Below, piece by piece: positions 41,363-51,332 of a DNA stretch of 64,000 bases. The notes below the pieces were generated by a model, which saw nothing but the letters and a program-made list of their open reading frames with translations, made no database searches and was not told the DNA's origin. Numbering within the stretch: position 1 is the stretch's first letter; each line of letters begins with the position of its first letter. The position numbers and the translations under genes were made by a program. Source of the DNA: Psychrobacter sp. JCM 18902 (lineage in GTDB: Bacteria; Pseudomonadota; Gammaproteobacteria; Pseudomonadales; Moraxellaceae); assembly GCF_904846615.1 (NCBI RefSeq), contig NZ_CAJHBK010000001.1, positions 186,001 to 250,000 on the forward strand. Direction: 5' to 3'.

Positions 41363-44152
41363 CTAACCTGTATTGCGTAGCCCTGCTGCCAAAGCATTGA
41401 TACTACGAATCAATGCATCTTCGACAGCAGGTCTATCGTCATTTTCCAGATTGTCATTGTCAGTGTTATCGGATTGGCGCATACGCTTGAGTAGCTCAAT
41501 CTGGATGTAGTTGATGGGGTCTAAATAGGCGTTACGCCATTCTAATGAATGAGCCAAGTCTTGTTGGTTTGAGAGTAAAGACGCTTGTGCTAGCAAGGAG
41601 TTGAGACCTGCGTGCGTCAGTTCATGCTCATCAATCACTGCCTGCATGACTTGCTCACGTAAGCTTTCGTCTTTACACAGTTGACTGTATGCACGGGCGA
41701 TATTCATCTCGGCTTTGGTAAAAGCCATTTCAATATTACTGATAAAGACATTGAAAAATGGCCAGTTTTTATTCATCTCTTTCATTAACGCTTCGTCTTT
41801 TTTGACGCTATCTAAAGCACTGCCCACGCCATACCAAGCGGGAAGGGTAAAGCGCGCCAATGACCAGCCAAATACCCACGGTATCGCCCGAATCGTCGAT
41901 TTGCTCGGCAGTCCTTTTTTACGGTGAGCAGGACGCGAGCCAATATTGAGCAATGAAATCTCTTGTACTGGCGTGGCCTCAGAATAAAACTGATAGAAGC
42001 CTTCTGTATTATCCGTCAGCTCTCGATATTGCTGTTCGCCTGCATCTGCCAAATCAGCAAATAACGCTTCATAGCTATCTAGCTGTTTGGGTTGTTCGAC
42101 AAATCGTGACGAGCTGGCTTTGAGCGCCCCCGTGATTCCCATGGTTAATTCAAACACGGCAGTATCTGGATTGGCATACTTGGCGTAAAGTACTTCGCCT
42201 TGTTCGGTGAACTTGATCTGTCCATGTAAAGTGCCAGCAGGCTGAGCAGCGATGGCTTGATGGGTTGAGCCACCACCACGACTGACGGAACCACCACGAC
42301 CATGGAACAGGCGGGTGGTGATACCATATTGATTGGCGATATCGGCGATGGTTTGCTGGGCACTATATAACTGCCAAGCGGAGGTAATAATGCCGCCATC
42401 TTTAGAAGAGTCTGAGTAGCCAAGCATAATCTCTTGAATGTTTCCTGAGTGCTCAAGTAACTCCCGATATAGCGGATTGTCCAACACCATTGGCATAATC
42501 TTATCGATATTTTTTAAATCTTCGATGGTTTCAAACAGTGGCGCAACTGGTAGGGCAGAAAATAAATGCCCGTTCTTATCAATACCCGATAAACCTGCAA
42601 AACGCATCAGTAGCAGCACTTCTAATAGCTGACTGGCGTTATTGGTCATCGAAATTACATAGCTACCAAAAGTATCGTCGCCGACCAGTTTGCGCAGTTT
42701 AGCGACTGAATTCATCAGAGCAAGCTGTTCGTGTGTTTGCGCGCTTAAGTTGTCGGTATAAATCAGCGGTGCACCTGGCTTTTCTAGCAAACGGGTTAGC
42801 CATTCTTGGCGCTCTGTTTCGCTGAGGGTGCGATAGTCGGGCAGATTCGAGGCGCTAGCAAAAATATCTGCAATGACTTCGCCGTGATATCCTGAATCTT
42901 GGCGAATATCTAGCGAGGCTAAATGGAATCCACAGGTTTTGACTAGGCGAATAGTATCAAGCAGTAAGCCTTCGCCATGCGCTTTGTCATGAGTATTGAC
43001 GCTTTTGCGAATAAGGCGTAAATCATCTAACAACGCAGTCGGTGTTGAATAAGCCTCTTGTGCAGCCTCTTTATCTGTGCCTTGACTTTGGATATGCTGG
43101 TTGGTCGCTTTTATTTTAGCCAGAATAATGGACAGCAATCTTCGGTACGGCTCATTATTGTAATCATCAGGATTGTAGCAAAAGACTTTTTGATCGAGTG
43201 TGTTGTAGTCTTTGATACGGGTATAAATCTCTGGCGCGATATCGACGATAGTATCGCTATGAATCAGCTCACGACGCAATTTTCTGACCAATACTTGGTA
43301 ATGGCGTAGCACGGTATTGGCATGCATCAATACCGCCATTTCAGTGGTTTCGTGGGTGACGAATGGATTGCCATCTCTATCGCCGCCAATCCAAGAGCCA
43401 AAACTGACAAAGGCGGGTAAAGGGTAGTCGATTAACTCAGGATAGATATCGACGATAGCGTCTTTTATATTACGATATACTTTGGGAATGGCAGTGAATA
43501 AGCTGGCATCAAAATAGTGTAAGCCGTTGTTTATTTCATCATAAACCAACGGTTTTCGGCTGCGAACTTCGTCTGACGACCATAGCAAATCAATAGTTTC
43601 AGCCGTCTTTTGCTTAGCTTGCATAAAGGCTAGGCTGCCTTCGGGATAGTCGCTCATGGCATCGGTATGCTCATAGAGGGTTTGCAAGATATTCATGGTG
43701 GTGCGTCTACGGGCTTCGGTAGGATGAGCCGTAAAAACAGGAATAAATTTAAGGTGATCAATAAGCTCTTTGATTTGCGCAGGTTCGATTTGCCGCTCAC
43801 GGCATTCTAACAAGGTGCGGCGAAAGGATCCTTCCCAGCTTTGATTGGACTGAGCACGCATAGTACGGCGTTGCTCACGCAGATAGTTTTCTTCCGTTAA
43901 ATTGGCGAGGAAAAAGTAAATAGAGAATGCCCGAATGACGTTTTTTAAGGTTTGATTGTCTAATGAGGCAATAAGATCGATCAGCTGCTGTTTGTGTGCT
44001 GGATTATGCTCACGGCGCTCCTGAATAAAGCCTTTGCGTAATGTTTCAATAGTACGTAGGGTGTCCTCCCCAGATTGGCGAGAAATGGCCTCACCTAAAA
44101 ATGCGCCTAACAATCTAACACGCGCACGCAATACGTCGTTCTTCAATAACAT
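41363..44152 (-). CDS. ppc: Phosphoenolpyruvate carboxylase
   Basis: The enzyme adds bicarbonate to phosphoenolpyruvate to make oxaloacetate, refilling the TCA cycle. At 929 residues it is slightly longer than the E. coli protein (883). Active-site motifs are FTAHPTEARRRT (residues 140-151), GSWIGGDRDGNPFVTHET (about 253-270), GYSDSSKDGG (about 573) and FHGRGGSVSRGGG (about 613). AAGGAAG is 7 bp before the ATG. It is monocistronic, with its terminator shared with the DUF938 gene. Confidence 0.98.
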   Translation of the reverse strand: MLLKNDVLRARVRLLGAFLGEAISRQSGEDTLRTIETLRKGFIQERREHNPAHKQQLIDLIASLDNQTLKNVIRAFSIYFFLANLTEENYLREQRRTMRAQSNQSWEGSFRRTLLECRERQIEPAQIKELIDHLKFIPVFTAHPTEARRRTTMNILQTLYEHTDAMSDYPEGSLAFMQAKQKTAETIDLLWSSDEVRSRKPLVYDEINNGLHYFDASLFTAIPKVYRNIKDAIVDIYPELIDYPLPAFVSFGSWIGGDRDGNPFVTHETTEMAVLMHANTVLRHYQVLVRKLRRELIHSDTIVDIAPEIYTRIKDYNTLDQKVFCYNPDDYNNEPYRRLLSIILAKIKATNQHIQSQGTDKEAAQEAYSTPTALLDDLRLIRKSVNTHDKAHGEGLLLDTIRLVKTCGFHLASLDIRQDSGYHGEVIADIFASASNLPDYRTLSETERQEWLTRLLEKPGAPLIYTDNLSAQTHEQLALMNSVAKLRKLVGDDTFGSYVISMTNNASQLLEVLLLMRFAGLSGIDKNGHLFSALPVAPLFETIEDLKNIDKIMPMVLDNPLYRELLEHSGNIQEIMLGYSDSSKDGGIITSAWQLYSAQQTIADIANQYGITTRLFHGRGGSVSRGGGSTHQAIAAQPAGTLHGQIKFTEQGEVLYAKYANPDTAVFELTMGITGALKASSSRFVEQPKQLDSYEALFADLADAGEQQYRELTDNTEGFYQFYSEATPVQEISLLNIGSRPAHRKKGLPSKSTIRAIPWVFGWSLARFTLPAWYGVGSALDSVKKDEALMKEMNKNWPFFNVFISNIEMAFTKAEMNIARAYSQLCKDESLREQVMQAVIDEHELTHAGLNSLLAQASLLSNQQDLAHSLEWRNAYLDPINYIQIELLKRMRQSDNTDNDNLENDDRPAVEDALIRSINALAAGLRNTG

Positions 44153-44246
44153 AATTGGCTTCCTTGGCTTTTAATCGACTCATTTATCAATGAGATAGGC
44201 TGGTTAATAATTAAGGGTCGCTGTTCCTATAAAATATAAATTAAAG

Positions 44247-45038
44247 TTATTTATATTCATTTGCTAAAAAATCCAAATAGCGTTTCCATGAGCGCTCATC
44301 TGCACGTGCATCATATCTATCACTGCCGAACACGCTAAAGGCATGTGGTGCACCACTGTATGTCACCATTTCATGCGGTACGTTGGCGGCTTCTAGCGTC
44401 TTACCCAAAGTTGCGAAGCTCTCTAGAGAGACAGATTCATCAGCAGAGCCATGGAATACTAAGATTTCTCCAGTTGTCTTGTCATAACTTTGACCCGTTG
44501 GAATATCAAAGGCACCATGGAAGGGTACAAATGCTTTTTGCTCAAATCCTGAGCGCGCCAGCTCCAGAGCAGCGGTACCGCCAAAACAATATCCCATGGT
44601 AGTGCCTTTACGCACATCATTACCTTGTAGTCTTCCAGCATTCAACGCACCTTGAAGTATGCGGCGCATTTTATTGCGATCATCGTATAATTCTCCAGTT
44701 AAACGTTTGTTTTCTTCAATAGAAGTAGGACGAACGCCTTGCCCGAACATGTCTGCCGCTAATACATTGTAGCCCTCGCCTGCTAACATATCAGCACGTT
44801 TGCGCTCATAGTCTGTCAATCCATCCCAATCATGAATGAGTAAGATAAAAGGCGCATTAGCCTTGTCGGCTTTGGCGTAATAGCCTTCGTATGCTTGATC
44901 ATCCACGGTATAGGTAATATTTTTGGTTGTAATGGCGGCAGCCGTTTGGCTGAAAGTCAGTGCCATTAGTCCGATTGACGCACCTATTAGCAATGAGTGA
45001 TAAGGTTTTTTGGACGTAGTTTTTGAAGTTGATAACAT
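44247..45038 (-). CDS. Exported dienelactone-hydrolase-family protein
   Basis: A 263-residue alpha/beta hydrolase. The N-terminus has SKTTSKKPYHSLL and then a hydrophobic stretch ending SQTAAA, a likely signal peptide, so it should act in the periplasm. The nucleophile elbow is GYCFGG (cysteine as in DLH), LVFHGSADESVS carries the acid and APHAFSVFG the histidine. The natural substrate is unknown; DLH relatives open lactones in aromatic degradation, but no such pathway is here. AAGG precedes the ATG. Confidence 0.9.
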   Translation of the reverse strand: MLSTSKTTSKKPYHSLLIGASIGLMALTFSQTAAAITTKNITYTVDDQAYEGYYAKADKANAPFILLIHDWDGLTDYERKRADMLAGEGYNVLAADMFGQGVRPTSIEENKRLTGELYDDRNKMRRILQGALNAGRLQGNDVRKGTTMGYCFGGTAALELARSGFEQKAFVPFHGAFDIPTGQSYDKTTGEILVFHGSADESVSLESFATLGKTLEAANVPHEMVTYSGAPHAFSVFGSDRYDARADERSWKRYLDFLANEYK

Positions 45039-45350
45039 GGTAGGTCGCCTTATAATCGTATAAAAAAGATAAATAGTTGGCTAAAACCATGCCCATTTTA
45101 TTTATCAACTGTTTTAATGCTTCATAAGAGCATACCTTAAAAAATCACCACATTACAAGAATCTATCGTCAACGTTGAAGCTCTGTTTAAATACGCTGAA
45201 ATTACGGCTTTATCACGGCTGCAAACTTTAACCAAATATCAACAAGGAGTGCCATGAATTAGTCATATTTTTTGGCTAATATTAAAGACAGCTCTATACA
45301 AAGGTTCTAAAGAAATAGAGCCTACTTTTAATTACTAGCTAGGATGCATA
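45039..45350. other. Divergent gap between the hydrolase and catalase genes
   Basis: There is no gene in this stretch of about 310 bp. A dyad AGCTCTAT...ATAGAGCCT at 45291-45323 lies just before katE. It could be a regulator site or an mRNA hairpin, but it does not match the full OxyR spacing. The katE ribosome site AGGATG follows. Confidence 0.45.
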
Positions 45351-47438
45351 ATGAAAAATAATATTGATCATACTGACCCCGCTAAAGATATGAATACGGA
45401 ACGTGGCAATGGCGGTGAGACTCACCAGCGCGCAGGGGATGACACTAAAGTGCTAACGACCCAACAAGGTGTCGTCATCTCTGACAATCAAAACTCTCTA
45501 AAAGCAGGCGCACGTGGGCCAACCTTATTAGAGGATTTTGTATTACGAGAAAAAATCCATCATTTTGATCATGAGCGTATTCCTGAGCGTATCGTTCATG
45601 CACGTGGTAGTGCTGCACACGGTTATTTTGAACTCACTGAGTCGCTCGAAAAATATACCACGGCGAAAATTTTGACTGAAACAGGTAAACAGACGCCTTT
45701 ATTTACCCGTTTTTCTACGGTTGCAGGTAACAAAGGCTCAAAAGATACGCCACGTGATGTGCGTGGTTTTGCCGTAAAAATTTATACCGAAGAAGGTAAT
45801 TGGGACATCGTTGGTAACAACATGCCGATTTTCTTTATTCAAGATGCGATGAAGTTTCCAGACCTCATTCATGCGGTCAAACCAGAACCAGATCGTGGAT
45901 TTCCGCAAGCCGCTTCAGCGCACGATACCTTTTGGGACTTTGTGTCATTAAGTCCTGAGACCATGCATAATTTAATTTGGCTGATGAGTGATCGTGCACT
46001 ACCACGTAGTTTACGCATGATGGAAGGCTTTGGTATTCACAGCTATCGTTTAATCAACAAAGAAGGCAAGAGCACCTTTGTCCGTTTCCATTGGAAACCT
46101 GTACTTGGTATACAGTCAACCACGTGGGATGAGGCGGTAAAAATCTCAGGCGCTGACCCTGATTATCATCGCCGTGATTTATTTGAAGCCATTAATAATG
46201 GCGACTATCCTGAATGGGAGTTTGGCGTACAGCTATTTACTGAAGAAGAGGCTGATAAATTCCCGTTTGATCATCTAGATGCCACCAAATTGATTCCAGA
46301 AGAGATGGTGCCCGTTAAAATCATTGGTAAAATGGTGCTAAACCGTTATCCAGATAATTTCTTTGCAGAAACGGAGCAAGTGGCGTTCTGTCCATCGCAT
46401 CTGCCACCAGGTATCGACTTTAGTAATGATCCATTATTACAAGGTCGTCTGTTCAGTTATTTAGACACGCAGTTATCACGTTTAGGTTCGCCTAACTTTG
46501 CCCAAATCCCAATCAATGCGCCGAAATGCCCGTTTGCCAATAATCAGCAAGATGGTCATATGCAGATGCAAGTGACTAAGACTCGTGTACTCTATGAACC
46601 GCAAAGCTTAGATCCGACTAGACCGCGCGAAAGCGCCAAGCGTGGCTTTGAATCATTCCATGAGCAGTTGGATGATGGTGTGAAAGGTCGCGTGCGCGCA
46701 GAGAGCTTTGCCGATCATTATAGTCAACCGAGGATGTTTTATCGTAGCCAAACACCAGCTGAACAAGCGCACATTGCTTCTGCATATGCCTTTGAGCTAG
46801 GTAAAGTAGATACGGCGCATGTACGTACGCGTATGCTGAGTCATCTACCGCATATCGATGAAGACTTGGCAAATCGTGTGGCAAAAGCGCTAGGTATGGA
46901 ACTGCCAGAGCCTGCTGATGCCGCTGCTCCTGTACAGGATATGGCGACATCGAAAGCAGTACAAACGATTGGTCTAACGCCTAAGAGTTTAAAAGGCCGT
47001 TTGATTGGTATCTTGGTCGCTGAAGGCTCTAAGCATAGTGAAATCAAAAAGTTCGAAGAGGCGGCAAAAGCGCAGGGTGCTAGCGTGAAAATCGTTGCGC
47101 CCAATAAAGAAGTTGTCTTAGATGACGACACTCGCATACAAGCAGATGAGCGTCTCGCTGGCGGTCCATCAGTGATGTTTGACGCTGTCGTTAGTATCAT
47201 TATGCCAGACCAAGCTAAAAAGCTAGCAAAAGACAGCTCAGCACTAGATTGGTTTAATGATGCGTATGGTCATTGCAAAGCGATTGCTTATTGCGGCGCA
47301 ACTGACGAATTTATCTTGAGTAAATTACCTATCGAAAAAGACAGTTTCGTGACGCCACTGGCTGAATTGGATACTTTTATTGAGAATGCCAAATCTCGTC
47401 TGTGGGAACGTGAGCCAAAGGTTCGTGATTTGGCATAA
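45351..47438 (+). CDS. katE: Large-subunit catalase (KatE/HPII type)
   Basis: A 695-residue monofunctional haem catalase of the large clade-2 type, breaking hydrogen peroxide into water and oxygen. The distal His is in [12 protein letters not shown] (about residues 80-91), [20 protein letters not shown] follows, and the haem-ligand Tyr is in [14 protein letters not shown] (about 365). The last 150 residues ([16 protein letters not shown] onward) form the flavodoxin/DJ-1-like domain that marks the large subunits. The Gln/His-rich N-terminus is shorter than in E. coli. AGGATG lies 6 bp before the ATG. Confidence 0.97.
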   Translation: MKNNIDHTDPAKDMNTERGNGGETHQRAGDDTKVLTTQQGVVISDNQNSLKAGARGPTLLEDFVLREKIHHFDHERIPERIVHARGSAAHGYFELTESLEKYTTAKILTETGKQTPLFTRFSTVAGNKGSKDTPRDVRGFAVKIYTEEGNWDIVGNNMPIFFIQDAMKFPDLIHAVKPEPDRGFPQAASAHDTFWDFVSLSPETMHNLIWLMSDRALPRSLRMMEGFGIHSYRLINKEGKSTFVRFHWKPVLGIQSTTWDEAVKISGADPDYHRRDLFEAINNGDYPEWEFGVQLFTEEEADKFPFDHLDATKLIPEEMVPVKIIGKMVLNRYPDNFFAETEQVAFCPSHLPPGIDFSNDPLLQGRLFSYLDTQLSRLGSPNFAQIPINAPKCPFANNQQDGHMQMQVTKTRVLYEPQSLDPTRPRESAKRGFESFHEQLDDGVKGRVRAESFADHYSQPRMFYRSQTPAEQAHIASAYAFELGKVDTAHVRTRMLSHLPHIDEDLANRVAKALGMELPEPADAAAPVQDMATSKAVQTIGLTPKSLKGRLIGILVAEGSKHSEIKKFEEAAKAQGASVKIVAPNKEVVLDDDTRIQADERLAGGPSVMFDAVVSIIMPDQAKKLAKDSSALDWFNDAYGHCKAIAYCGATDEFILSKLPIEKDSFVTPLAELDTFIENAKSRLWEREPKVRDLA

Positions 47439-47498
47439 GGTAGTATTAAGTTTAAACTTCTGATACTTTTAAAATTTTACCGATTTAACGAAAACTCA

Positions 47499-47521
47499 GC
47501 CTTAGCGCTGGGTTTTTTTTA
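47499..47521 (+). terminator. katE intrinsic terminator
   Basis: AACTCAGC and GCTGGGTT pair around a short loop and are followed by a run of eight T. Confidence 0.75.
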
Positions 47522-47683
47522 TTGTAAGTTTTATAAAAAAGCAATTTATAGTCACAAGCGTTCACTCAAAGTCATTACAATTTGAATGGTGGGCGTTATA
47601 CTAAATTCTATTAAGGCGCGTTAAAAGCGTCTCCTATAGTAGGGATATTATAACAGTGAGCAAGCATGTAGCAGGGAATGCAA

Positions 47684-48472
47684 ATGAGTTTATGTGAAAT
47701 TGTACGTTTAGAAGGATATATCCAAAGTACTTATCTTGCGGTATATCCAGATAAAATTATGCTGCTGGACGGTGGTTGCCGCCCTGATGTAGCGATGGTA
47801 TTAGATTATATTAGAACGACGTTACAGCGACCAATCAGCGATCTAAAAGTCGTCGTGGTGACCCATATGCATCCTGATCATGCAGGGGGCGCTCATCAAT
47901 TTAGAAAAGAGACGGGCTGTATCATTATTTCAGCAGAAAAAAAGCGTCAATGGTATAGCGGTATCGGTGGGCATGCAATGCATTTTGTGGATATAAATCT
48001 TGCGCATTATGTGGCGAGACGTCAAGGTCGCTCCCTTAAGAACCTGTATTATCCTGCCCATCTTACGCCTGATATGACCGTTAAAGATGGGGATAGTGTG
48101 CCGAAATTTGATGAATGGCAAGTGCTGGAAACACCCGGACATACAGATCGTGACTTGTCTCTATTTCATGTACCAAGTCGGCAAGTCTATACGGCCGACC
48201 TCATTATCAAACTGCGTCATAAGTTTGTGGCGCCTTTTCCTATTTATGATCCTAAAGTCTATATTCAGTCACTACAAAGAATAAAGGCGTTAAAACCTTC
48301 TATGGTCATGATGGCACATGGATGTGAGCTGGCAATAGATGCAGCAACTTTTGATATGCTGATTACGCAAGCACCTAAGCATCCACGGACGATCAAAGAC
48401 ACGATTAAGCATAAGCTACTGTGGCGAAAAGACGCTGACTTCACTATTTTTAAACGAAACCGTAAAAAATAA
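47684..48472 (+). CDS. MBL-fold metallo-hydrolase
   Basis: About 262 residues. The metal motif THMHPDHAGGAH (about residues 61-72), LETPGHTDRDLSLF (about 148) and VYTADLI with a late MMAHGCEL give the full set of metallo-beta-lactamase-fold ligands. The fold includes thiolesterases and lactonases; the closest-looking group is glyoxalase II-like. I start at ATG 47684 because AGGGA is 6 bp upstream; ATG 47678 abuts it. The C-terminal 30 residues are Lys/Arg-rich. Substrate unknown. Confidence 0.88.
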   Translation: MSLCEIVRLEGYIQSTYLAVYPDKIMLLDGGCRPDVAMVLDYIRTTLQRPISDLKVVVVTHMHPDHAGGAHQFRKETGCIIISAEKKRQWYSGIGGHAMHFVDINLAHYVARRQGRSLKNLYYPAHLTPDMTVKDGDSVPKFDEWQVLETPGHTDRDLSLFHVPSRQVYTADLIIKLRHKFVAPFPIYDPKVYIQSLQRIKALKPSMVMMAHGCELAIDAATFDMLITQAPKHPRTIKDTIKHKLLWRKDADFTIFKRNRKK

Positions 48473-48492
48473 AGTGAAATTTTAAACAAAAA

Positions 48493-48528
48493 AAAGCCCA
48501 GTCACTATTAATATAATGACTGGGCTTT
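48493..48528. terminator. Bidirectional intrinsic terminator
   Basis: AAAGCCCAGTCA and TGACTGGGCTTT, a perfect 12-bp stem between the MBL gene and the minus-strand tRNA-Lys pair. It ends both units. Confidence 0.9.
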
Positions 48529-48654
48529 CTAAATATGGTGGGCCGACCGCGACTCGAACGCGGGACCAATTGATTAAAAGTCAACTGCTCTACCAACTGA
48601 GCTATCGGCCCTGAAGAGTGTATAAAAAAGCATGGCTTTTTTTAGCTCTGCAAG
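48529..48654. repeat. 126-bp direct repeat with tRNA-Lys, copy 1
   Basis: The unit from CTAAATATGG to CTCTGCAAG is repeated at 48765-48890. The tRNA part is identical, and the flanks differ only in homopolymer length and one base (AGCTCTGC versus AACTCTGC). It includes a short AAAAAGC/GCTTTTT hairpin beside each tRNA. A tandem duplication is the simplest origin. Confidence 0.9.
48536..48611 (-). tRNA. tRNA-Lys (TTT), copy 1
   Basis: A 76-nt cloverleaf on the minus strand with GGGCCGA acceptor, encoded CCA and anticodon TTT at 48576-48578 (minus sense). Identical to copy 2. Confidence 0.97.
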
Positions 48655-48764
48655 TGAATTTACAACTTCGTAAATTCGGTGAAGTTTTCTAAAAGAAAGC
48701 TTCTTAAACTTTGTTACTTATTATGCCAATACCTGATAGGGCAATGTACATAACAAGCATAATA

Positions 48765-48890
48765 CTAAATATGGTGGGCCGACCGCGACTCGAACGCGGG
48801 ACCAATTGATTAAAAGTCAACTGCTCTACCAACTGAGCTATCGGCCCTGAAGAGTGTATAAAAAAAGCATGGCTTTTTTAACTCTGCAAG
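48765..48890. repeat. 126-bp direct repeat with tRNA-Lys, copy 2
   Basis: The partner of 48529-48654, 236 bp away. It is the upstream copy in the direction of transcription. Confidence 0.9.
48772..48847 (-). tRNA. tRNA-Lys (TTT), copy 2
   Basis: Identical in sequence to copy 1, on the same strand, within the duplicated unit. The two are probably transcribed together. Confidence 0.97.
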
Positions 48891-49164
48891 ATAAATTTCC
48901 TTAAAGGCAAACTTATTAAAACTAGACATCTAAAAAATGTCTTTAAACTTAATTTTTAATATTAGGTCAATCAACATTAAAAGAGGCATTAAGTTTGTTT
49001 CAACGTTTAAAGAATTTCTATCCCTAAACGTGAGAGCACATTATATACACTATCAGGACAATTACAACCCCGTAATATAAAAAAAGTGCAATTAATGCGA
49101 AAAAATGCGTTTTTTTATATAATTTGGCTTATTGGTGGCTGTTTCATGGCAGTAAATGCCTATT
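48891..49164. other. Gap between tRNA-Lys and macB
   Basis: About 275 AT-rich bases that should carry the tRNA promoter. I see no gene or other clear signal. Confidence 0.4.
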
Positions 49165-49188
49165 TAAAACGTCAGTCGCGACGTTTTA
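49165..49188 (-). terminator. Weak terminator candidate at the end of macB
   Basis: TAAAACGTC and GACGTTTTA form a 9-bp perfect stem that overlaps the macB stop. Its minus-strand T-run is short, so it is only a candidate. Confidence 0.4.
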
Positions 49189-51243
49189 GTCCCTAGACAG
49201 TGCTTCAACAGGATCTAACTTGGCTGCATTACGTGCTGGTAAAAAGCCGAAGACAACGCCAATCAAGGTTGAACAAATAAAGGCAGCAATGATAGAGGTT
49301 GATGAGTAAATCACTTTAAAGCTATCACCAGCAAAATTATTAATGATTTCACCGATAGCAAAGGCCAGTCCAATACCTAATAAGCCGCCCAAAATACAGA
49401 CGAGTACGGCTTCTATCAAAAACTGCTGCATGATATCGTTTTGACGAGCCCCAACTGCCATACGTACCCCAATTTCATTAGTGCGTTCCGTGACCGATAC
49501 TAGCATAATATTCATCACGCCAATACCACCAACGATCAATGAGATAACAGCAACCGATGAGATGAGCAGTGTCATAGTACCTGTGGTCGATTCAATGGTC
49601 TGACGAATAGAATCTGAGTTAATAATATTAAAATCATCTTTACCATGGCGACCTTCTATTATGTCGGAAATAGCTGATTCAGCTACACTAGATGAGACAC
49701 TATCATCTAACAGTGCTATAAAACTATCAATATTTGCACTACCAGTTATACGTGACATCACAGTGGTATAAGGCATATATATGACGGGTGTCGTGCTACT
49801 TGGTCCAAAGCCACTGTCGCTTGCCTCAAGGACGCCAACCACGCGTCCAGGCACACTACCGATGAGTATGACTTCTCCGATAGGGTTATCTATATCTGCA
49901 AAAAAAGCACTCTTGGCATTGTCATCGATAATAATATCTTGACTGCGAAGGTCGATACTTTGCGAATCGAAACCTTGACCTAATGCCAGCGTCTCACCAG
50001 TGACCTCTAGATAATACTCACCAACACCATTGATGGTCGAGTCTTCCTGCACGCTGCGATAGCGTACACTAGAGCTGGTATTGACTTGAGGGCTCACATT
50101 GATAACATACGGTTGACTGCTGACCGCTTCTGCATCTTCTGGTGTGAGGTTGTCGTCATTATATTTACGTCGCGGGTCGCCTCTAGGGTAGCCGTCATTC
50201 ACTGTTATAGTATTGGTTCCTAGCGAGCTAATATTTGCGAGAATTTGCTGCTGAGAGCCTTGACCAAGACCAACGATAGACACAACCGCAGCGATACCGA
50301 TGATAATACCTAACATAGTCAGCAAGGTGCGCATCTTGTGTGCACGCATGGCAAGTAAGGACATTTTAAAAGCTTCGAGCAAACGATCCACAAAACTGCC
50401 AAAGGCACTTTTACGATGTCCACCGAGGATAGATTCTGGGTGTTGAGTTGTCGGTTTATAATGCTCAGTTTTGTAATCTGCAATGACGTAGCCATCTTTT
50501 AACTCAATAACCCGTTCGGCTTGTGCGGCAAGTTTGGGATCATGAGTGACCATGATAATGGTATGACCTTTAGCATTTAGATCATGTAAGATCGCCATCA
50601 CATCTTCGCCAGATTTGCTATCTAGTGCGCCAGTTGGCTCATCAGCTAAGATGACATCGCCACCATTCATCAAGGCGCGAGCAACAGAAACACGCTGCTG
50701 TTGGCCGCCTGAGAGCTGGCTAGGACGATTATTTACCTTTTCACCAAGACCTAGATCGGTCAAGAGCTTTTCTGCGCGATTGATTCGTGCCTCAGTATTC
50801 ATACCAGCATACACGGCAGGGACGGCAACGTTATCTTTAGCGCTAATGTCACCAAGTAGGTGGTAGCGCTGAAAGATAAAGCCAAAATGCTCTCGGCGTA
50901 ACTCAGCCAATTCATCTGCCTCTAGCTTGTTTGCTGATTGGCCATAAATCTTATAGTCACCTGCTGTCGCCTGATCTAAGCAACCCAAGATATTCATTAG
51001 AGTAGACTTACCAGAGCCAGATTGCCCGATAATCGCGACCATTTCACCTTGATTAATCGTTAAATTAACCTCGTGCAATACGCGAATGGTTTGCTCGCCG
51101 GCAGCAAACTCTCGAATAATACCCGACAGCTCCATAATTGGCTTGTCAGCGGTAGCTGCAGTATTGATATTATTCGGTGAGTCGTTTTCTATCGAAGCGC
51201 TACTGCTGTCAGTCGGCTGTTTATTAGATTGAGATATAGTCAT
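49186..51243 (-). CDS. macB: MacB-type ABC transporter, fused ATPase and permease
   Basis: About 685 residues in the inner membrane. The ATPase half has Walker A GQSGSGKST (about residues 74-82), the signature LSGGQQQR and Walker B VILADEPTGALDS. Four membrane segments follow: one after the ATPase, then three near the C-terminus, with a large periplasmic domain between them. In E. coli MacAB-TolC moves macrolides, enterotoxin and haem precursors across the envelope. macA is 89 bp upstream; no TolC gene is here. I start at ATG 51243; TTG 51300 would add 19 residues with no usable ribosome site. Substrate unproven. Confidence 0.92.
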   Translation of the reverse strand: MTISQSNKQPTDSSSASIENDSPNNINTAATADKPIMELSGIIREFAAGEQTIRVLHEVNLTINQGEMVAIIGQSGSGKSTLMNILGCLDQATAGDYKIYGQSANKLEADELAELRREHFGFIFQRYHLLGDISAKDNVAVPAVYAGMNTEARINRAEKLLTDLGLGEKVNNRPSQLSGGQQQRVSVARALMNGGDVILADEPTGALDSKSGEDVMAILHDLNAKGHTIIMVTHDPKLAAQAERVIELKDGYVIADYKTEHYKPTTQHPESILGGHRKSAFGSFVDRLLEAFKMSLLAMRAHKMRTLLTMLGIIIGIAAVVSIVGLGQGSQQQILANISSLGTNTITVNDGYPRGDPRRKYNDDNLTPEDAEAVSSQPYVINVSPQVNTSSSVRYRSVQEDSTINGVGEYYLEVTGETLALGQGFDSQSIDLRSQDIIIDDNAKSAFFADIDNPIGEVILIGSVPGRVVGVLEASDSGFGPSSTTPVIYMPYTTVMSRITGSANIDSFIALLDDSVSSSVAESAISDIIEGRHGKDDFNIINSDSIRQTIESTTGTMTLLISSVAVISLIVGGIGVMNIMLVSVTERTNEIGVRMAVGARQNDIMQQFLIEAVLVCILGGLLGIGLAFAIGEIINNFAGDSFKVIYSSTSIIAAFICSTLIGVVFGFLPARNAAKLDPVEALSRD

Positions 51244-51332
51244 AGCAATGTCTTTAATCAAAGATAGTGAGTGTCGTGATGAAAGGGCTAAGTTGCCCAA
51301 GCCCCTCCATCGTTACATAGTCAAAGAATTAA

